DNA of 6,651 nt, from the NCBI GenBank assembly GCA_017400025.1, contig JAFQAF010000231.1, positions 1 through 6,651 on the forward strand, written 5' to 3'. Both the position numbers and the translations under genes were made by a program. The DNA comes from Oscillospiraceae bacterium. Its GTDB lineage: Bacteria > Bacillota_A > Clostridia > Oscillospirales > Ruminococcaceae. A model generated the notes under the pieces. The model was given only the letters and a program-made list of their open reading frames with translations, was not told the origin of the DNA and searched no databases. This document shows, in pieces, positions 5,553 through 6,651 of this stretch; position 1 is the first letter of the stretch, and each line of letters begins with the position of its first letter.

Positions 5553-6651
5553 ATGCGAAAAACTATAGTAACCCGATTTTTTTCCGCTACCAGCCTGCTG
5601 CTGGTAACCTCTATCAGCGTATTGGGTGTGCTGTTTATGTTTTTTGCCAACCGATACCTGCAGAGTGACCGTCTGAACACAATGAACCTGTGTGTTATAA
5701 ATGCACAGGCCGCTTTTGATGACTCCATGCAGGAAAAGGACGGCATAACCAGCACAGAGCGGCGCAGCAAGCTGCGCGAAAACCTGCGCCTGATATCAAA
5801 CACCACCAATACCACTGTACTGCTGGCAGATGAAAAGGGCAAGTGCATTGTCTGCACAGAAAAGAACAAATGCAGCCACGAAGGCTCGTTTATACCGGAA
5901 AATGCAATGAAAATACTGTCTGCACAGGAAAACAGCCTCCAGCTGGACGAAACCTTTACAGACATTTACTCCGGCAGCTACTACACTGTGGGCCGTGCAG
6001 CCCGTGACACCAGTGGCAACATCATAGGCTATGTGTTTGCTTTTTCAGATTCTTCCGGCATTATCGCCTTTACACAGGCACTGCTGTCCATGTTTATGGT
6101 CAGTGCCGGCATTATGCTGCTGATTTCCAGTGTGGTTTCCATCATTGTTACCAGCCATCTGACAACTCCGCTGAGAAATATTTCCGAGGCCGCACGCAAA
6201 TTCGGCCAGGGGGATTTTTCCGTCCGTGCAGAGACAGAGGGCGATGACGAGGTGGCACATCTGGCATACACCTTTAACCAGATGGCGGCCTTTGTGGAAA
6301 AAAATGAAAAATCACGTTCCAGTTTTGTGGCCAACATTGCCCACGAACTGCGCACGCCGATGACAAGCATAAAAGGCTTTGTGGACGGCATTATTGACGG
6401 CACTATTCCCCCGGAAATGCAGGGCAGATATCTGAAGGTAATATCTGATGAAGTGGGCCGTCTGGCAAGACTTACAAACAGTATGCTGGATATTTCCAAG
6501 CTGGAAAGCGGCGAATTCCAGATGAACACTGTGCGCTACAATATATGGGATACCATTGCCGCAATTGCCTTTGCCTTTGAAAACAGGATTGAAGACGGGG
6601 AAATTTCCCTCCAGGGCTTCAGACCGCGGAAGGTGATGGTAAATGCAGACA
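5553..6651 (+). CDS. Membrane sensor histidine kinase, N-terminal 366 residues (3' end outside window)
   Basis: The frame is open from ATG 5553 to the right edge with no stop. AAGGA (5544-5548) precedes the start by 4 bases and an in-frame TAA at 5541 excludes an earlier start. Residues 8-33 form the first membrane helix after a short positive N-terminus; 34-176 are predicted to be extracytoplasmic; about 177-200 form the second helix. A HAMP domain follows (about 200-255; P206, FGQGDFSVRAE, DDEVAHLAYTFNQMA). The HisKA dimerisation domain (about 255-320) carries the phosphoacceptor His264 in FVANIAHELRTPMTS, and DISKLESGE closes it. The ATP-binding domain lies mostly beyond the window. The kinase should autophosphorylate His264 and pass phosphate to the response regulator two genes upstream. 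The sensor region holds C98-x2-C101-x5-C107-x-H109, possibly for metal or redox sensing; the ligand is unknown. Confidence 0.94.
   Translation, partial: MRKTIVTRFFSATSLLLVTSISVLGVLFMFFANRYLQSDRLNTMNLCVINAQAAFDDSMQEKDGITSTERRSKLRENLRLISNTTNTTVLLADEKGKCIVCTEKNKCSHEGSFIPENAMKILSAQENSLQLDETFTDIYSGSYYTVGRAARDTSGNIIGYVFAFSDSSGIIAFTQALLSMFMVSAGIMLLISSVVSIIVTSHLTTPLRNISEAARKFGQGDFSVRAETEGDDEVAHLAYTFNQMAAFVEKNEKSRSSFVANIAHELRTPMTSIKGFVDGIIDGTIPPEMQGRYLKVISDEVGRLARLTNSMLDISKLESGEFQMNTVRYNIWDTIAAIAFAFENRIEDGEISLQGFRPRKVMVNAD

Noticed and set aside
5549..6529. Two minus-strand open frames (5549-5965 and 6029-6529) opposite the kinase
   Set aside because: The plus strand is open throughout with HAMP and HisKA motifs. 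The Ser/Arg-rich antisense products look like shadows.

Overview
The window looks like chromosomal DNA from an anaerobic Firmicute, most likely a gut-type Clostridia member. This is inference. It rests on clear AGGAG-type ribosome binding sites, sigma-A-like promoters, a 2[4Fe-4S]/flavin fusion protein, an OmpR/PhoB-type two-component pair of the Firmicute style and moderate G+C. No mobile element, CRISPR array, rRNA or tRNA is visible, and no gene-free stretch exceeds 300 bases.

Left end (1-771, + strand): the C-terminal part of a barnase-type guanyl-specific ribonuclease, whose N-terminus lies outside the window. It overlaps the start region of its barstar-type inhibitor, so this is a ribonuclease/immunity pair. 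A strong hairpin terminator follows and probably serves the converging gene as well.

Middle (781-3475, - strand): a diaminopimelate decarboxylase-like PLP enzyme (lysA-like) and, upstream of it, a YjiH-family multi-pass membrane protein with gate domains. A minus-strand terminator and a weak candidate promoter lie between them, so they are probably transcribed mainly as separate units. A divergent intergenic region (3476-3669) follows. It carries a near-consensus promoter for the next gene, flanked by an imperfect inverted repeat that could be an operator.

Right half (3670-6651, + strand): a monocistronic flavin split-barrel protein fused to a two-cluster ferredoxin domain, ending in its own terminator. 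Then comes an apparent three-gene signalling operon: an OmpR/PhoB response regulator, a small free-standing protein resembling the middle domain of the fatty acid kinase FakA (YloV), and a membrane sensor histidine kinase that runs off the right edge. The kinase has a Cys/His cluster in its extracytoplasmic sensor region.

The most unusual item is the 83-residue FakA-middle-domain-like protein placed between a response regulator and its kinase. It has no kinase domain and no FakB-interacting domain. A role as an accessory factor of the two-component system is possible but unproven.
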